Assembly (NCBI RefSeq): GCF_020615385.1
Contig: NZ_JAJAVB010000024.1
Location: forward strand, 124,001 to 188,000
Direction of reading: 5' to 3'
DNA length: 64,000 nucleotides
Source: Jiella soli
GTDB lineage: Bacteria > Pseudomonadota > Alphaproteobacteria > Rhizobiales > Rhizobiaceae
Below the pieces are notes generated by a model. It was not told where the DNA came from and did no database searches. It saw only the letters and a program-made list of their open reading frames with translations. Within the stretch, counting starts at the first letter, position 1; the number at the start of each line of letters is the position of its first letter. Shown one piece after another: positions 40,231 to 48,561 of this stretch. Made by a program: the position numbers and the translations under genes.

Positions 40231-41718
40231 ATGACCGAGACCCTGACAGCCCTCATCGAAGAAGCCAAGACCACCGGAACGCTGAAGGGCCTGCCGACGC
40301 AGCTCTTCATCGACGGCGAGTGGCGCGCGGCAAAGTCCGGCCATAGGCTGGGCGTCGAGGATCCCGGCCGCGCCGAGATCTTCGCCGAAGTCGAATCGGC
40401 CGGCGCCGAAGACGTCTCGGACGCGGTGTCGAGCGCCAGCCGCGCCTTCCGCACTTGGCGGGAGGTTCCCGCCGCACGCCGAACGGCGATCCTGCTTGCC
40501 GCGGCCGACGCCGTCCGGCGCAATGCCGACCGGCTGGCGGTCGTCGAGGTCCTGGAGTCCGGAAAGCCGCTCTCCGACGCGAAAGGCCAGATTGCGTCCT
40601 GCGCCCGCGCGCTCGAATATTACGCCGGGGCGGCCGACAAGCTCGAAGGCCAGACGATCCCGCTCGACAAGGATCATTTCGCCTTCACGGTGAACGAGCC
40701 GGTCGGCGTCTCGGCCCATGTCGTGCCCTGGAACTACCCGGCCTCGACGGCGATGCGCGGGATCGCGCCGGCGCTCGCGGCTGGCTGCGTCTGCGTGCTC
40801 AAGCCGGCCGAGGAGACGCCGCTGACGGCCCTGATGTTCGGCGAGATACTCCGCCAGGCGGGGCTGCCGGCCGGCGTCCTCAACGTCGTGCCGGGCGGAC
40901 GGGAGACCGGCGCAGCACTCGTTGCCGATCCGCGCGTGCGCCACGTGACCTTCACCGGCTCGGTCGAGACCGGCAAGCGGGTCATGGAAGCCGCTTCGCG
41001 CAACGTCGCCAGCGTGACGATGGAGCTCGGCGGCAAGTCGCCGCTCGTCGTCCTTTCGGACTGCGACCTCGACCGCGCGGCCGACGATGCGATCGGCGCG
41101 ATCTTCTCGCATGCCGGACAGGTCTGTTCGGCCGGCTCGCGGCTGATCGTCGAGCGCGCCGTCCACGAGGCGCTGATCGAGAGGCTCCTCGACCGGGTGA
41201 AGACGCTCGAGCCGCGCCATGGGCTGGAGGACCCGGCATTCGGGCCCGTCGTCTCCGAGCGCCAGCTTGCTCGGATCGAGGGCTTCGTCGACGCCGCGCG
41301 GGGGCGGGGCCGCACCATCCTGTGCGGCGGCAGGCGCACCACTGATACCGCGACCGGCAAGGGCTGGTTCTTCGAGCCGACCATCGTCGACGATCTGCCG
41401 GCAGAGGACCCGATCGTCGCCGAGGAGGTGTTTGGGCCGGTTCTCGCGGTCCAGGTGGTCGAGGATTTCGAGGCGGCGATCGCCGCCGCCAACGCCAGCC
41501 GCTACGGTCTCGTCGCCGGCATCCAGACGAAGGATTTCTCCAAGGCGATGCGATTTGCGCGCGAGGTCGAAGCCGGACAGGTCTATATCAACGAGTTCTA
41601 CGCCGGCGGCATCGAGGTGCCCTTCGGCGGGGTCAAGGATTCCGGCTTCGGCCGCGAAAAGGGTCTCGAGGCGCTCAAGAGCTATTTGCAGGTGAAATCG
41701 GTCGCGGCCCGGATATGA
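40231..41718 (+). CDS. NAD(P)-dependent aldehyde dehydrogenase
   Basis: This 495-residue enzyme oxidises an aldehyde to a carboxylate. The catalytic Cys299 lies in HAGQVCSAGSRL and the general base Glu265 in MELGGKSP, with the NAD-binding FTGSVETGKRV. It resembles betaine-aldehyde or semialdehyde dehydrogenases. In this operon it could act on the aldehyde made by the GMC oxidoreductase. It lies 82 bp after the enolase gene and 46 bp before the permease genes. Confidence 0.92.
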   Translation: MTETLTALIEEAKTTGTLKGLPTQLFIDGEWRAAKSGHRLGVEDPGRAEIFAEVESAGAEDVSDAVSSASRAFRTWREVPAARRTAILLAAADAVRRNADRLAVVEVLESGKPLSDAKGQIASCARALEYYAGAADKLEGQTIPLDKDHFAFTVNEPVGVSAHVVPWNYPASTAMRGIAPALAAGCVCVLKPAEETPLTALMFGEILRQAGLPAGVLNVVPGGRETGAALVADPRVRHVTFTGSVETGKRVMEAASRNVASVTMELGGKSPLVVLSDCDLDRAADDAIGAIFSHAGQVCSAGSRLIVERAVHEALIERLLDRVKTLEPRHGLEDPAFGPVVSERQLARIEGFVDAARGRGRTILCGGRRTTDTATGKGWFFEPTIVDDLPAEDPIVAEEVFGPVLAVQVVEDFEAAIAAANASRYGLVAGIQTKDFSKAMRFAREVEAGQVYINEFYAGGIEVPFGGVKDSGFGREKGLEALKSYLQVKSVAARI

Positions 41719-41764
41719 TCGGGCGACCGGCCCGGACGAGGCGGACGAAGGAGGTGGAAGAGAT

Positions 41765-42721
41765 TTGCTGAAGATTGCGAAGATCCTCGGGCAGAGGCTG
41801 GCGCTCGGCGTGGTGACGCTGTTCGTCGTCTCGCTCGTCATCTTCCTGGCGATCGAACTGTTGCCGGGAGACGTCGCGACCGAGATCCTCGGTCAATCGG
41901 CGACGCCGGAAACCGTCGCGGCAATCCGCGAGCAGCTCGGGCTCGATCAGCCCTTCTTCCTTCGCTATCTCCACTGGCTGGGCGGAGCCGTGCAGCTCGA
42001 TTTCGGCACCTCGCTCGCGAGCGGCCGGGAGGTGTCGGAACTGATCGGCCGGCGGCTCGCCAACACGCTGTTCCTTGCGGCCGTCACCGCGGCGATCGCC
42101 GTGCCCTTGTCGCTCGCCCTCGGCATGCTCGCCGCGCTCTATCGCAATTCTCCGCTCGACCGGCTTCTCAACGCCGCCGTTCTCGGCGCGATCTCGATGC
42201 CGGAATTCTTCGTCGCCTATGTCCTGATCCTCTATTTCGCCGTCCGCCTGCCCTGGTTTCCGAGCCTTGCCAACGTCACCCCCGGCATGGCCTTGTCCGA
42301 CCGGCTCCATGTCGTCGTCCTGCCGGCGGTCGCGCTGACCCTCGTCATCGCCGCGCACATGATGCGCATGACCCGGGCCGCGATCATCAACCTCCTCGCC
42401 AGCCCCTATATCGAGATGGCGATGCTGAAGGGCCTGCCGCGCTGGCGGATCATCTTCCACCACGCTCTGCCGAACGCCTGGGCGCCGATCGTCAACGTCA
42501 TCGTCATCAACCTCGCCTATCTGATCTCGGGCGTCGTCGTGGTCGAGGTGGTCTTCGTCTATCCCGGCCTCGGCCAGCTGATGGTCGATTCCGTCGCTAA
42601 GCGCGACCTGCCGGTCGTCCAGGCCTGCAGCATCATCTTCGCGGCCACCTACGTCCTGTTGAACCTGTCGGCCGACGTCGTATCGATCATCACCAATCCC
42701 AGGCTCCTGCATCCGCGATGA
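41765..42721 (+). CDS. ABC transporter permease (DppB type)
   Basis: This 318-residue inner-membrane permease has an N-terminal helix, the large periplasmic loop of DppB-type subunits, and the EAA-like motif (ALPNAWAPIVNVI region) near the C-terminus. The start is TTG, with AGGAGGTGG about 8 bases upstream. It overlaps the next permease by 4 bp (ATGA). Confidence 0.92.
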   Translation: MLKIAKILGQRLALGVVTLFVVSLVIFLAIELLPGDVATEILGQSATPETVAAIREQLGLDQPFFLRYLHWLGGAVQLDFGTSLASGREVSELIGRRLANTLFLAAVTAAIAVPLSLALGMLAALYRNSPLDRLLNAAVLGAISMPEFFVAYVLILYFAVRLPWFPSLANVTPGMALSDRLHVVVLPAVALTLVIAAHMMRMTRAAIINLLASPYIEMAMLKGLPRWRIIFHHALPNAWAPIVNVIVINLAYLISGVVVVEVVFVYPGLGQLMVDSVAKRDLPVVQACSIIFAATYVLLNLSADVVSIITNPRLLHPR

Positions 42722-43617
42722 CCAGTGTCGACCAAACCGAACTCCAGGACGTCGACGGCGGCTCCGGTCTCGCGCCGCGGCGCACCACCGCGCAGAACGC
42801 GGCGCGGGAACTGAAGCGCGCGCCAGTCGGCGCGAAGATAGCGCTCGTGGTGATCCTGGCCTACATCCTCACCGCCCTGCTCGCGCCGGTCCTCGCCCCC
42901 TATGGCGAGACCGCGATCGTCGGCAGCCAGTTCGGGCCTTGGAGCGCGGCGCACTGGCTGGGGACGGACACGCTCGGCCGCGACATGGCGAGCCGCATGA
43001 TCTTCGCCGCGCGTAACACGGTCGCCATCGCCTTCCTCATGACCATCGTTACCTTCCTGATCGGAGGGACCATGGGTCTCGTCGCCGCGACGATCGGCGG
43101 GGTGACCGACCAGATCCTGTCGCGGGCGGTCGACGTCCTGATGGCGATCCCGATCCTGATCTTCGCGCTGCTCCTCCTGACGATCTTCGGCACCTCGATC
43201 CCGGTCCTCGTCGCCGTCATCGCTGTGCTCGAATCAACGCGGGTCTACCGGGTGGTGCGGGCCGCAGCGATGGGCGTCGTGGTCATGGACTATGTCGAGG
43301 TGGCGCGGCTCAGGGGCGAAGGCACGGCCTGGATCGTCGGGCGCGAGGTATTGCCCAATATCCTGTCGCCGCTGTTCGCCGAGTTCGGCCTGCGCTTCTG
43401 CTTCATCTTCCTCTTGATCAGCGCGCTGAGCTTCCTGGGGCTCGGCCTGCAGCCGCCGACGGCCGACTGGGGCGCGATGGTGCGCGAGAACGCCATCCTG
43501 ATCACCTTTGGCGACTTCACCCCGCTCCTGCCTGCCGGCGCGATCGCGATCCTCACCATCGCCGTCAACACGGTCGTCGACTGGTTCCTCGACCGCACCA
43601 GCGGACTGAAGGACTGA
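42718..43617 (+). CDS. ABC transporter permease (DppC type)
   Basis: This 299-residue permease is the partner of the upstream DppB-like subunit. It has the DppC-type sequence LGTDTLGRDMASRMIFAAR and an EAA-type loop around VARLRGEGTAWIVGREVLPN. ATG overlaps at both ends (4 bp upstream, 1 bp with the ATPase) show translational coupling. Confidence 0.93.
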   Translation: MTSVDQTELQDVDGGSGLAPRRTTAQNAARELKRAPVGAKIALVVILAYILTALLAPVLAPYGETAIVGSQFGPWSAAHWLGTDTLGRDMASRMIFAARNTVAIAFLMTIVTFLIGGTMGLVAATIGGVTDQILSRAVDVLMAIPILIFALLLLTIFGTSIPVLVAVIAVLESTRVYRVVRAAAMGVVVMDYVEVARLRGEGTAWIVGREVLPNILSPLFAEFGLRFCFIFLLISALSFLGLGLQPPTADWGAMVRENAILITFGDFTPLLPAGAIAILTIAVNTVVDWFLDRTSGLKD

Positions 43618-45245
43618 TGCCGCCCATGACCACCGACACGCTCCTGCGCATGACCGGGCTGAAGATCGACGGGCGCACCGGCGACGACTGGCAGCCGATC
43701 GTGAAGGGCGTCGACCTGGAACTGAAGCGCGGCGAAGTGCTCGGCCTGATCGGCGAATCTGGTGCCGGAAAATCGACCATTGGCCTCGCCGCCCTCGCCT
43801 ATGCGCGCGGCGGCTGCCGGTTCTCCGGCGGCGAGGTCGTCTTCGAGGGCACCGACCTCCTCTCGCTGAGCGAAGCCGGCCGGCGCCGCTATCGCGGCAA
43901 GCGCATCGCCTATGTCGCACAGAGCGCCGCCGCCTCCTTCAACCCCGCTCATAGGCTTGGCGACCAGTTCGTCGAAATGGCGACGACCCACGGCGTCATG
44001 GGCGAGAAGGAGGCCGCGCGCTACGCCGTCGATCTGTATCGCCGGCTGCAGCTGCCCGATCCCGAGCACTTCGGCCGCCGCTTTCCGCATCAGGTCTCCG
44101 GCGGACAGCTGCAACGGGCGATGGTTGCGATGGCCATGGCCTGCAAGCCGGATCTCATCGTCTTCGACGAGCCGACGACGGCGCTCGACGTGACCACCCA
44201 GATCGAGGTTCTCGCGGCGATCAAGCAGGCGATCGCCGACAATGGCTCGGCGGCGCTCTACATCACCCACGATCTCGCAGTGGTCTCGCAGGTCGCCGAC
44301 CGGATCATGGTTCTGCGGCATGGCCGGGTCGTCGAGGAAGGCGAAACCCGGCAGATCGTGGAGCATCCGAGGGAAGACTACACCCAACGCCTCCTCAACG
44401 TACGCAGCCTCAGCCACGAGCCGGTCGAGGCGGAGCGCGACGAACTGCTCGCCATCGACGGGATCACCGCCGCCTACGGCAATCAGGGCTTGATCGTCCT
44501 CGACGATGTCAGCGTCCGCCTGGATCGCGGCCGCACCGTCGCGATCGTCGGCGAGTCCGGCTCCGGCAAGAGCACTCTGGCGCGGGTCGTCACGGGCCTG
44601 CTGCAGCCACGGAAGGGCGCAGTGCGCATCGGCGGCAAGACGCTGCCCGCCGGGCTTGCCGCCCGCGACCGCGACCTCCTCAGGCGCGTGCAGATGATCT
44701 ACCAGTCGCCCGACACCGCGCTCAATCCGCGCCAGCGCGTGCGCGACATCATCGGCCGGCCGCTCGGCTTCTATCTCGGCATGGACCGGTCGAAGCGAGA
44801 GGCGCGGGTCGCCGAGCTCCTGCGGCTCGTCGAACTCACGCCCGACTTCGCCGATCGGCTGCCTGGCGAACTCTCCGGCGGCCAGAAGCAGCGCATCTGC
44901 ATCGCGCGGGCGCTCGCCGCCGAGCCCGAGATCGTCATCTGCGACGAGGTGACCTCGGCCCTCGACCAGCTCGTCGCCGAGAACGTCCTGAAGCTCCTTC
45001 TGCGGCTCCAGAAGGAACTCGGCCTCTCCTATCTCTTCATCACCCACGACATCGCCACGGTCCGCGCGATCGCCGACGACGTCGTGGTGATGCATCGCGG
45101 CAAGATCGTCGAGAGCGGCCCGAAGGCCGAGATCTTCTCGCCCCCGCATGCCGCCTATACCGAGACGCTGTTGAAGTCGGTGCCGGAGATGGACCCCGAC
45201 TGGCTGGACCGGCTTCTGGCCGAACGGCGCGCCTCCGCGGCCTGA
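43617..45245 (+). CDS. ABC transporter ATPase, fused DppD-DppF type
   Basis: This 542-residue protein carries two complete nucleotide-binding domains. The first has Walker A GESGAGKST and signature VSGGQLQR. The second has Walker A GESGSGKST and signature LSGGQKQR. Both Walker B motifs are present. Such fused ATPases power peptide-, opine- or glycoside-type importers. The start at 43617 overlaps the permease stop; an ATG three codons later is possible. It ends the catabolic/transport operon, followed by a palindromic repeat. Confidence 0.93.
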   Translation: MPPMTTDTLLRMTGLKIDGRTGDDWQPIVKGVDLELKRGEVLGLIGESGAGKSTIGLAALAYARGGCRFSGGEVVFEGTDLLSLSEAGRRRYRGKRIAYVAQSAAASFNPAHRLGDQFVEMATTHGVMGEKEAARYAVDLYRRLQLPDPEHFGRRFPHQVSGGQLQRAMVAMAMACKPDLIVFDEPTTALDVTTQIEVLAAIKQAIADNGSAALYITHDLAVVSQVADRIMVLRHGRVVEEGETRQIVEHPREDYTQRLLNVRSLSHEPVEAERDELLAIDGITAAYGNQGLIVLDDVSVRLDRGRTVAIVGESGSGKSTLARVVTGLLQPRKGAVRIGGKTLPAGLAARDRDLLRRVQMIYQSPDTALNPRQRVRDIIGRPLGFYLGMDRSKREARVAELLRLVELTPDFADRLPGELSGGQKQRICIARALAAEPEIVICDEVTSALDQLVAENVLKLLLRLQKELGLSYLFITHDIATVRAIADDVVVMHRGKIVESGPKAEIFSPPHAAYTETLLKSVPEMDPDWLDRLLAERRASAA

Positions 45246-45247
45246 GC

Positions 45248-45288
45248 GCATCGCACCGAGAAGTGGAAACCGGTTCTCGGTCCGATGC
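45248..45288. repeat. Rhizobiales-type intergenic palindrome
   Basis: An imperfect palindrome begins GCATCG and ends CGATGC, with ACCGAGAAGTGGAAACCGGT then TCTCGGT inside. It resembles, from memory, an intergenic repeat scattered through many Rhizobiales genomes whose core reads like GAAAACCGGTTCCCACTTTTC. It lies 3 bp past the ATPase stop and may act as its terminator. Only one copy was noticed in the window. Confidence 0.6.
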
Positions 45289-45524
45289 AACAACCACGAG
45301 ATCGGTCGTAGGAGCGATTGCGGCTTGCCGCCCGACGCTCGAGATCCCGGCGGCTCGCCCCTCGAGCACGCGTCCGGGCAGCTGCCGCCCTGCCCTTCCC
45401 GCGACCGGCAGCCTCGGCCTCGCGACCCATGCAACGCGGAAACCCTGCGCAGCCGTGGCTCGTCGCATTCCGGTCCGGCACGAAAAGCCGGCCGAGATGC
45501 CGGAATGCGGAGCCGGCGCGGGGT

Positions 45525-45538
45525 GTGACCTGGGTCAC
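45525..45538. promoter_or_regulatory. Crp/Fnr-family palindrome upstream of a small secreted protein
   Basis: GTGACC-TG-GGTCAC is a perfect 14-bp palindrome, and TGTGA-N6-TCACT fits the Crp-type pattern. It lies 80 bp before the ATG of the small secreted protein, the same distance as the Fnr/FixK sites of ccoG and usp, but with GTGAC in place of TTGAC. Confidence 0.5.
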
Positions 45539-45617
45539 TGAGGAAGGGAACCGGCCTCGGTAGGGTCTGTCCATCGGCGCAGGACACCAGACGCCGACAA
45601 CCCGAAGGAAGACCCCC

Positions 45618-45827
45618 ATGATCCGCAAGACCCTCCTCGCCCTCGCCGCCTTCGCCGTCGCGGGCATCGCCTCCATCTCGGCCGCGAGCGCCGGTTCCTA
45701 CGGCAACGGCTACAGCGACAACTCCGGCTACGCATCCTGCCACTGGGAAAAGCGCAAGGTCGTCGACTATTACGACGACTACGGCCATGCCCACTACAAG
45801 TGGGTTCGCGTCCGGATCTGCGACTGA
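45618..45827 (+). CDS. Small secreted protein, unknown function
   Basis: This 69-residue protein has a clear signal peptide (about residues 1-25, Ala-rich, ending ASA). The mature part of about 44 residues is rich in Tyr, Gly and His and has two Cys (CHWEKRK and RICD at the end) that could form a disulfide. The pattern YYDDYGHAHYKWVRVR is like small periplasmic proteins often seen in Rhizobiales. I do not recognise a function. AAGGAAG lies upstream, a Crp/Fnr-like palindrome 80 bp upstream, and a hairpin downstream. Confidence 0.8.
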   Translation: MIRKTLLALAAFAVAGIASISAASAGSYGNGYSDNSGYASCHWEKRKVVDYYDDYGHAHYKWVRVRICD

Positions 45828-45855
45828 TCGCACACCGGTCGATGAAGGCCTCCCC

Positions 45856-45881
45856 GGGCTCTCGGCAGACGCCGAGAGCCC
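45856..45881 (+). terminator. Hairpin after the small secreted protein
   Basis: The 11-bp stem GGGCTCTCGGC / GCCGAGAGCCC is perfect with a 4-base loop, 28 bp after the stop. The following GTTCGGCTT is only weakly T-rich. It most likely ends the monocistronic transcript. Confidence 0.65.
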
Positions 45882-46088
45882 GTTCGGCTTGGGCGATCGG
45901 CGGAGCAGAACCTGCCGCCCCAAATAGAAGCCAAGGTTTTCTGGCTCGCTCTCCACCTTGTGTTTTCTGGATTTGCAACGAGGAAACACATTTCTCCGTT
46001 GAGAAGCGTAGGGCAGCCGCTACGGAAGTACCGCGACAAGTGCTGCCGTCATGCTATCATGCGGGCGGCAGGTGCGAGGAACGAGACC

Positions 46089-46268
46089 ATGCGGCCGGAA
46101 GCGAAGTATTCCAGGGAGCACCGCCCGCGCGGAACGCTCGGCTTCCTGATTCTCGCCCTCGTGGTTTTTGCCATCGCGGCCGGCGTCCTCGCCGCAGACT
46201 GGATGAAGAACCCCTCGCAGAACATCGATCCGATCCAGCAGGGCGCGCCCGGCGACCTCAGCCGGTAG
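46089..46268 (+). CDS. Small single-span membrane protein, unknown
   Basis: This predicted 59-residue protein has a basic N-terminus (MRPEAKYSREHRPRG), one hydrophobic helix (LGFLILALVVFAIAAGVLAA) and a polar tail ending near QQGAPGDLSR. The start at 46089 is preceded by GAGGA at good distance; an ATG at 46059 would add ten residues. I recognise no family. The hydrophobic helix and ribosome binding site support it as real. Confidence 0.55.
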   Translation: MRPEAKYSREHRPRGTLGFLILALVVFAIAAGVLAADWMKNPSQNIDPIQQGAPGDLSR

Positions 46269-46373
46269 CATGACGGAAGACGCTTCCGAATGCCGTGATG
46301 TGATTTGCGCATTCTCGAACCGATGTCCGCGGCCCGCGGCTGCGGGAGGTCCTGGGTCGTTCAGGTGGAAGGC

Positions 46374-46949
46374 ATGCAGATGGCCATCGTCGCTAGGTTG
46401 AGGACGGCTTCGGCGGCCCTGTTCCTGGCTGCCACGCTCACTGGTGGAGCGACGGCAGCGGAGCCGCCGAGCGAGCTGGTTTCGCTCGGTTCGGATTCCG
46501 TTCCGGAGGCCGTGAAGAGCGCCTTCACCTGCGACGGGGATCCGGAAGCGACGATCCTTCGCCGCAGTTTCCGCGGTGCGGTGATCTTCACCAACCGCTG
46601 CCCCGGCAACAATCAGAACTATGTGGAGAACCTCGTCCATGCAGACGACGAGACGGGCCGCGGAGCGACGCTCCTCGCCTTCCCGCGTGGACGGGGCGCG
46701 CCGGCCGAGACCGCGATCGCGAATGTCCGCTTTTTCGAGAGGACCGGGACGATCGGGGAAATCGCCGTCGATACCGAGCATGAGCAGAACGCGCCATGCC
46801 GGTTTGAACGAATGTGGCGGCTGAAGAAAAACACGCCGACCTTGGTGTTCAGCCGCTGGACCAGGGATTGCGAGGTGAGAGCCGGCACGCGGTGGAAGAC
46901 GGTGATCGACAAACGGCGCCGGGCCGAGCGGGCGGAGAATTGGGACTAG
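46374..46949 (+). CDS. Predicted secreted protein, unknown function
   Basis: This 191-residue protein has a probable signal peptide (about residues 1-29, ending GATAA). The mature part contains four Cys (TCDGD, NRCPG, PCRFER, RDCEV) that could pair. The C-terminal part, with Cys, Trp and Arg in WRLKKNTPTLVFSRWTRDC, reminds me of the end of DUF1176-like proteins, but that is weak. The ATG at 46374 has AGGTGGAAG upstream; another ATG two codons on is possible. No neighbour hints at its role. Confidence 0.65.
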   Translation: MQMAIVARLRTASAALFLAATLTGGATAAEPPSELVSLGSDSVPEAVKSAFTCDGDPEATILRRSFRGAVIFTNRCPGNNQNYVENLVHADDETGRGATLLAFPRGRGAPAETAIANVRFFERTGTIGEIAVDTEHEQNAPCRFERMWRLKKNTPTLVFSRWTRDCEVRAGTRWKTVIDKRRRAERAENWD

Positions 46950-47022
46950 CCTGCGGCAAACAGAGCGTCATGCGAGGCAGCCGCCCCGTGCGGCGCGACC
47001 CGGCGGCGGGAGAATAGAGAGA

Positions 47023-47046
47023 CGGGGCGCCGGCGACGGCGCCCCG
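47023..47046 (-). terminator. Terminator of the sugar-binding protein gene
   Basis: A perfect 10-bp stem CGGGGCGCCG / CGGCGCCCCG with a 4-base loop lies 13 bp past the stop of the minus-strand binding-protein gene. It is followed on that strand by TCTCTCTATTCT, which is T-rich. Confidence 0.8.
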
Positions 47047-47059
47047 AAGGCAGAGCGAA

Positions 47060-48049
47060 TTACTTCTGGATGCAGGTGTCGACATTGTCCTTGGTGCATT
47101 CGTCGAGGCCGGTGAAGACCGGGTCCTCGACCTTCTTGCCCTCGATGAGGTCGATCATCACCGAGGGTGCCTTGTAGCCCATCTCGAACGGCCGCTGGCC
47201 GACCAGGGCCGTGACCAGGCCCTCACCGGCGATCGCCACCTCGTCGCCGATCGTATCGGCGGCGCCGATGACGAAGTCGCCGCTGGCGATGCGGTCGGCA
47301 TAGGGCTTGACGAGGTCGCGATAGGCCTGCGGCGCGCCGAACAGCGGCCATCCGCCCATGACCCCGAACGCGTCGAGCTCCGGATTGGCGGCGAGAATGT
47401 CGGTCATCGCCTGGACGCCCTTGGCGCCGTCGTCATTGGTGAAGACCGGGCAGCCCGAGACTTCCGTCCAGCCGCCCTCGCCGTTCAGCGCTCCCAGCCC
47501 CTCCTGGCCGGACAGGGCGTCGCGCATGCCCTGGGCGCGGCGCAGGATATTGTCGGCGCCGGCATTGCCCTCGATCGTGCAGATCGTGCCACCGTCCGGC
47601 TTCTCCTTCTTGATGTATTCGCCGATCTTCTTGCCCATCAAATAGTTGTCCGTGCCGAGATAGGTCATCCGCAGGGCGGAATCCTCCTTGGCGAGATCGG
47701 CGTCGATGGTCATGACCGGGATCGAGGGATTGGCGACCCTCAGCGTCTGGGCGATCAGCCGGGCGTTCGACGGTGAAATCGCCATAGCGGCGGTATCGGC
47801 CTTGCCGAGCATGTCCTGGACGATCTGCGCCTCCCCCGCCTCGTCGGAGGTCGAGGCCGGACCGGTGTAGAAGCACTCGTATTCGGAGGATTCGTTCTCC
47901 TTGTTCCACTTCTCGCAGCCTTGGTGGATGGCCTCGAAGAAGGGATTGTCGAGCCCCTTGACGACGATCACCAATTGCTTCTTGGCGAAGGCCGGCCCGG
48001 CACCCAGCGCCAGCACGGCGGCAGCCGCCAGTAACGTCAGTTTCTTCAT
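47060..48049 (-). CDS. Sugar ABC transporter periplasmic binding protein (RbsB-like)
   Basis: This 329-residue protein has a Sec signal peptide (MKKLTLLAAAAVLALGAGPAFA) and a periplasmic-binding-protein type 1 fold. The mature N-terminus LVIVVKGLDNPFFEAIHQG is typical of the ribose/fructose group. Six Cys are spread through the mature chain, more than usual for this group. GGGAGGAC precedes two adjacent ATGs; I use the second at 48049. It diverges from the ATPase and permease genes across about 510 bp. The sugar is not evident. Confidence 0.9.
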   Translation of the reverse strand: MKKLTLLAAAAVLALGAGPAFAKKQLVIVVKGLDNPFFEAIHQGCEKWNKENESSEYECFYTGPASTSDEAGEAQIVQDMLGKADTAAMAISPSNARLIAQTLRVANPSIPVMTIDADLAKEDSALRMTYLGTDNYLMGKKIGEYIKKEKPDGGTICTIEGNAGADNILRRAQGMRDALSGQEGLGALNGEGGWTEVSGCPVFTNDDGAKGVQAMTDILAANPELDAFGVMGGWPLFGAPQAYRDLVKPYADRIASGDFVIGAADTIGDEVAIAGEGLVTALVGQRPFEMGYKAPSVMIDLIEGKKVEDPVFTGLDECTKDNVDTCIQK

Positions 48050-48297
48050 CATGTCCTCCCAGATTGACCGCCCCGCGACAGCAGGGGACGGCGTTGCGGG
48101 ACGACGGCTTCTCCGGCCGACGCCCAACCCAGATCCGGCGCCCCGCGGCTCCGGAAAGCTCGTCTCGGCGCGAAAGCAGGATCGCCGCGAACAGATCTGC
48201 GCAGGCCGGCCGAGACCGCGCCCTGCCTCTCGACCGGCGATGCGCGAAGTAGCGGCAGCTGCGTTTTCTGCATTGCACAAAATTGACGTTGCGTCGG

Positions 48298-48327
48298 TAT
48301 CTAATCTTGCCGCCGAAGCGGGGTCAA
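48298..48327 (-). promoter_or_regulatory. Candidate promoter of the sugar-binding protein gene
   Basis: On the minus strand TTGACC and TAGATA are separated by 18 bases. Both are close to sigma-70 type boxes. The distance to the start codon is long (about 250 bp). Confidence 0.4.
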
Positions 48328-48385
48328 CCGACTTTCCGGACGAAGCATTAATTGCGGATGTTGGCTGCATCATGTCGTTGGATAG

Positions 48386-48414
48386 TTGACGTCGGCCGCA
48401 GGTCCGTGTCGTAT
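48386..48414 (+). promoter_or_regulatory. Candidate promoter of the sugar ATPase-permease genes
   Basis: TTGACG and TCGTAT are separated by 17 bases on the plus strand. The -10 box is weak. It lies about 150 bp before the GTG start of the ATPase. Confidence 0.35.
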
Positions 48415-48561
48415 GAAGAAGAAGTGCAGTCGGGACGCCCCGTCCGGTCTTCAGACGGCAATCTCCGCCGGGACCGCGACAATGGGACGATTCGCGACAT
48501 CCCGGCGATAAACGACCGGGATGAGCGGGCTCCGCGTCTGCACCGGGAGGGAAGACGACGC

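Larger units (their letters stand above)
45246..45617. other. Intergenic region, 372 bp, no gene
   Basis: I see no credible gene here. The left edge holds a palindromic repeat (45248-45288) and the right part a Crp/Fnr-like palindrome (45525-45538) about 80 bp before the small secreted protein. The middle is GC-rich with no clear features. Confidence 0.6.
48050..48561. other. Divergent promoter region of the sugar transporter, no gene
   Basis: This 512-bp region separates the binding protein from the ATPase. I see no gene. It contains two plausible divergent promoters (48298-48327 minus, 48386-48414 plus), which would leave leaders of about 240 and 140 bases. No clear operator palindrome was found. 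Confidence 0.5.
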
